From a virus: a stretch of DNA of 63,855 bases. Position numbers and translations under genes: made by a program. Under the pieces are notes generated by a model. The model was not told where the DNA came from, ran no database searches, and was given only the letters and a program-made list of their open reading frames with translations. Each line of letters starts with the position of its first letter. The stretch's first letter is position 1. The DNA is taken from positions 1 through 63,855 of IMG/VR virus record IMGVR_UViG_3300022698_000087. One strand, 5' to 3'. Positions 63,338 to 63,855 of the stretch are shown here, one piece after another.

Positions 63338-63855
63338 TCATCACCTCACAATTCTCGCAGGCACTTCCGTCCCCCATGGCATGCTCACACGTCACGCAGG
63401 GAAGACCATCTTCATCAATGTCCATATCCTTCTCACAGAAGGCGTCCAGCTCTGACAAGGTCACGCCGGTGCCGTCCGCGTAGATGTCCTTCGGATCTGT
63501 CCACTCTGGAAAGTCACCATAGGCGTCCGTCTTGTGCAGCTTGCCGTCTATGCCGACCTTCCAGCCACAGTCCGCGTCGCCCACCTGGGCGTTCTGGATG
63601 GCGTCGTCAATCTCACTGGGCTTGACTGCAGGAATACCTGCAAAGAAGGTCTCTCCGACGAAGTCGTGGGCCGTCAGGCCAACACCCAGGAGCTGATACA
63701 TATCCAGCAGATGAGCACAGCTTTTGCCCCGTGCCTTCCGCCAGTCTGTGTAGTACGACCAAGCGAAACCGCCGAAGAAGTCCTTGTGCTCTGCCTTAAA
63801 GGCTTCTGCGTCCTCGTGCTTCTCCAGCATGGCGTCTATGTGTCCACATGCCGTC
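63330..63855 (-). CDS. Hypothetical Cys-containing protein, C-terminal part (gene crosses the contig joint)
   Basis: Continuation of the gene starting at 209: residues 37-211 lie here, ending at the stop 63330. The C-terminal 30 residues hold CVTCEH...CENC, a likely zinc site. An internal ATG at 63830 is not the true start, because the reading frame continues unbroken across the joint to a well placed ATG. Confidence 0.85.
   Translation of the reverse strand, partial: TACGHIDAMLEKHEDAEAFKAEHKDFFGGFAWSYYTDWRKARGKSCAHLLDMYQLLGVGLTAHDFVGETFFAGIPAVKPSEIDDAIQNAQVGDADCGWKVGIDGKLHKTDAYGDFPEWTDPKDIYADGTGVTLSELDAFCEKDMDIDEDGLPCVTCEHAMGDGSACENCEVMNG
63757..63855. repeat. Terminal direct repeat, right copy
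   Basis: Exact copy of 1-99. With this copy removed the unit length is 63,756 bp. Confidence 0.97.

Noticed and set aside
1-63855. tRNA genes and CRISPR arrays
   Set aside because: Searched by eye for T-loop/cloverleaf patterns and regularly spaced repeats with unique spacers; found none. The 26-bp tandem repeats lack spacers.
1-63855. Integrase, CI-like repressor or other lysogeny genes
   Set aside because: No tyrosine or serine recombinase motif and no clear repressor gene seen; HTH regions belong to the A1-like and TerS-like proteins.

Overview
This window is a complete or near-complete genome of a tailed double-stranded DNA bacteriophage. The first 99 bases are repeated exactly at the end, and one 211-codon gene reads in frame across that joint, so the map closes into a circle of about 63,756 bp. 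Nearly every gene lies on the minus strand with short gaps and ATGA, TGATG or TAATG stop/start overlaps. Promoters look like bacterial sigma70 promoters and ribosome sites are GGAG/AGGAG, which points to a bacterial host. The long non-contractile tail set (tape measure, tube, terminator, gpG/gpGT chaperones, J-like and BR0599-like tip proteins) points to siphovirus morphology. No integrase or repressor was recognised, so a virulent lifestyle is likely. The host cannot be named from the sequence.

Layout in the direction of transcription (right to left). About 54.6-51.5 kb: small genes with an HD-domain hydrolase. About 51.5-39.3 kb: packaging and head genes (TerS, TerL, DUF4055 portal, scaffold, capsid, two paralogous head proteins, connectors, tail terminator, tail tube, gpG/gpGT chaperones, neck). 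About 39.3-26.7 kb: tape measure, two paralogous tail proteins, a LamG-containing tip protein, a BR0599-like protein, a J-like protein and a fibre. About 26.7-22.7 kb: small membrane protein, DUF5664 nucleotide pyrophosphohydrolase, HAD deoxynucleotidase and a T5 A1-like metallophosphoesterase nuclease. About 22.7-11.3 kb: replication genes (SNF2 helicase, SSB-like protein, RecD-like helicase, family A DNA polymerase, VRR-NUC-type nuclease, PrimPol-helicase). About 11.2-0 kb and 63.9-55.1 kb: accessory genes, many of them small Cys-rich proteins, plus RtcB RNA ligase, a trypsin-like protease, a metallohydrolase and an HNH nuclease.

Regulatory structure is unusually visible. There are consensus TTGACA-17-TATACT promoters, a second family with TTGCAT and a conserved TATACTTTA-type start used in the accessory region, and three late promoters carrying a 9-bp GTCC(G/T)ATAA motif; two of these appear to make leaderless mRNAs. 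The same 9-mer forms two dense arrays (54.69-55.06 and 57.51-57.66 kb) in non-coding DNA beside AT-rich DNA, DnaA-box-like 9-mers, G-rich repeats and other iterons, which makes these regions candidate replication origins or regulatory arrays. A promoter at 6.93 kb reads into about 440 bp of non-coding but strongly structured sequence, a candidate undescribed RNA. A family of tandem beta-repeats has been inserted into one member of each of two unrelated paralog pairs, one in the head and one in the tail. Several genes shorter than 60 codons were found by reading between the larger genes.
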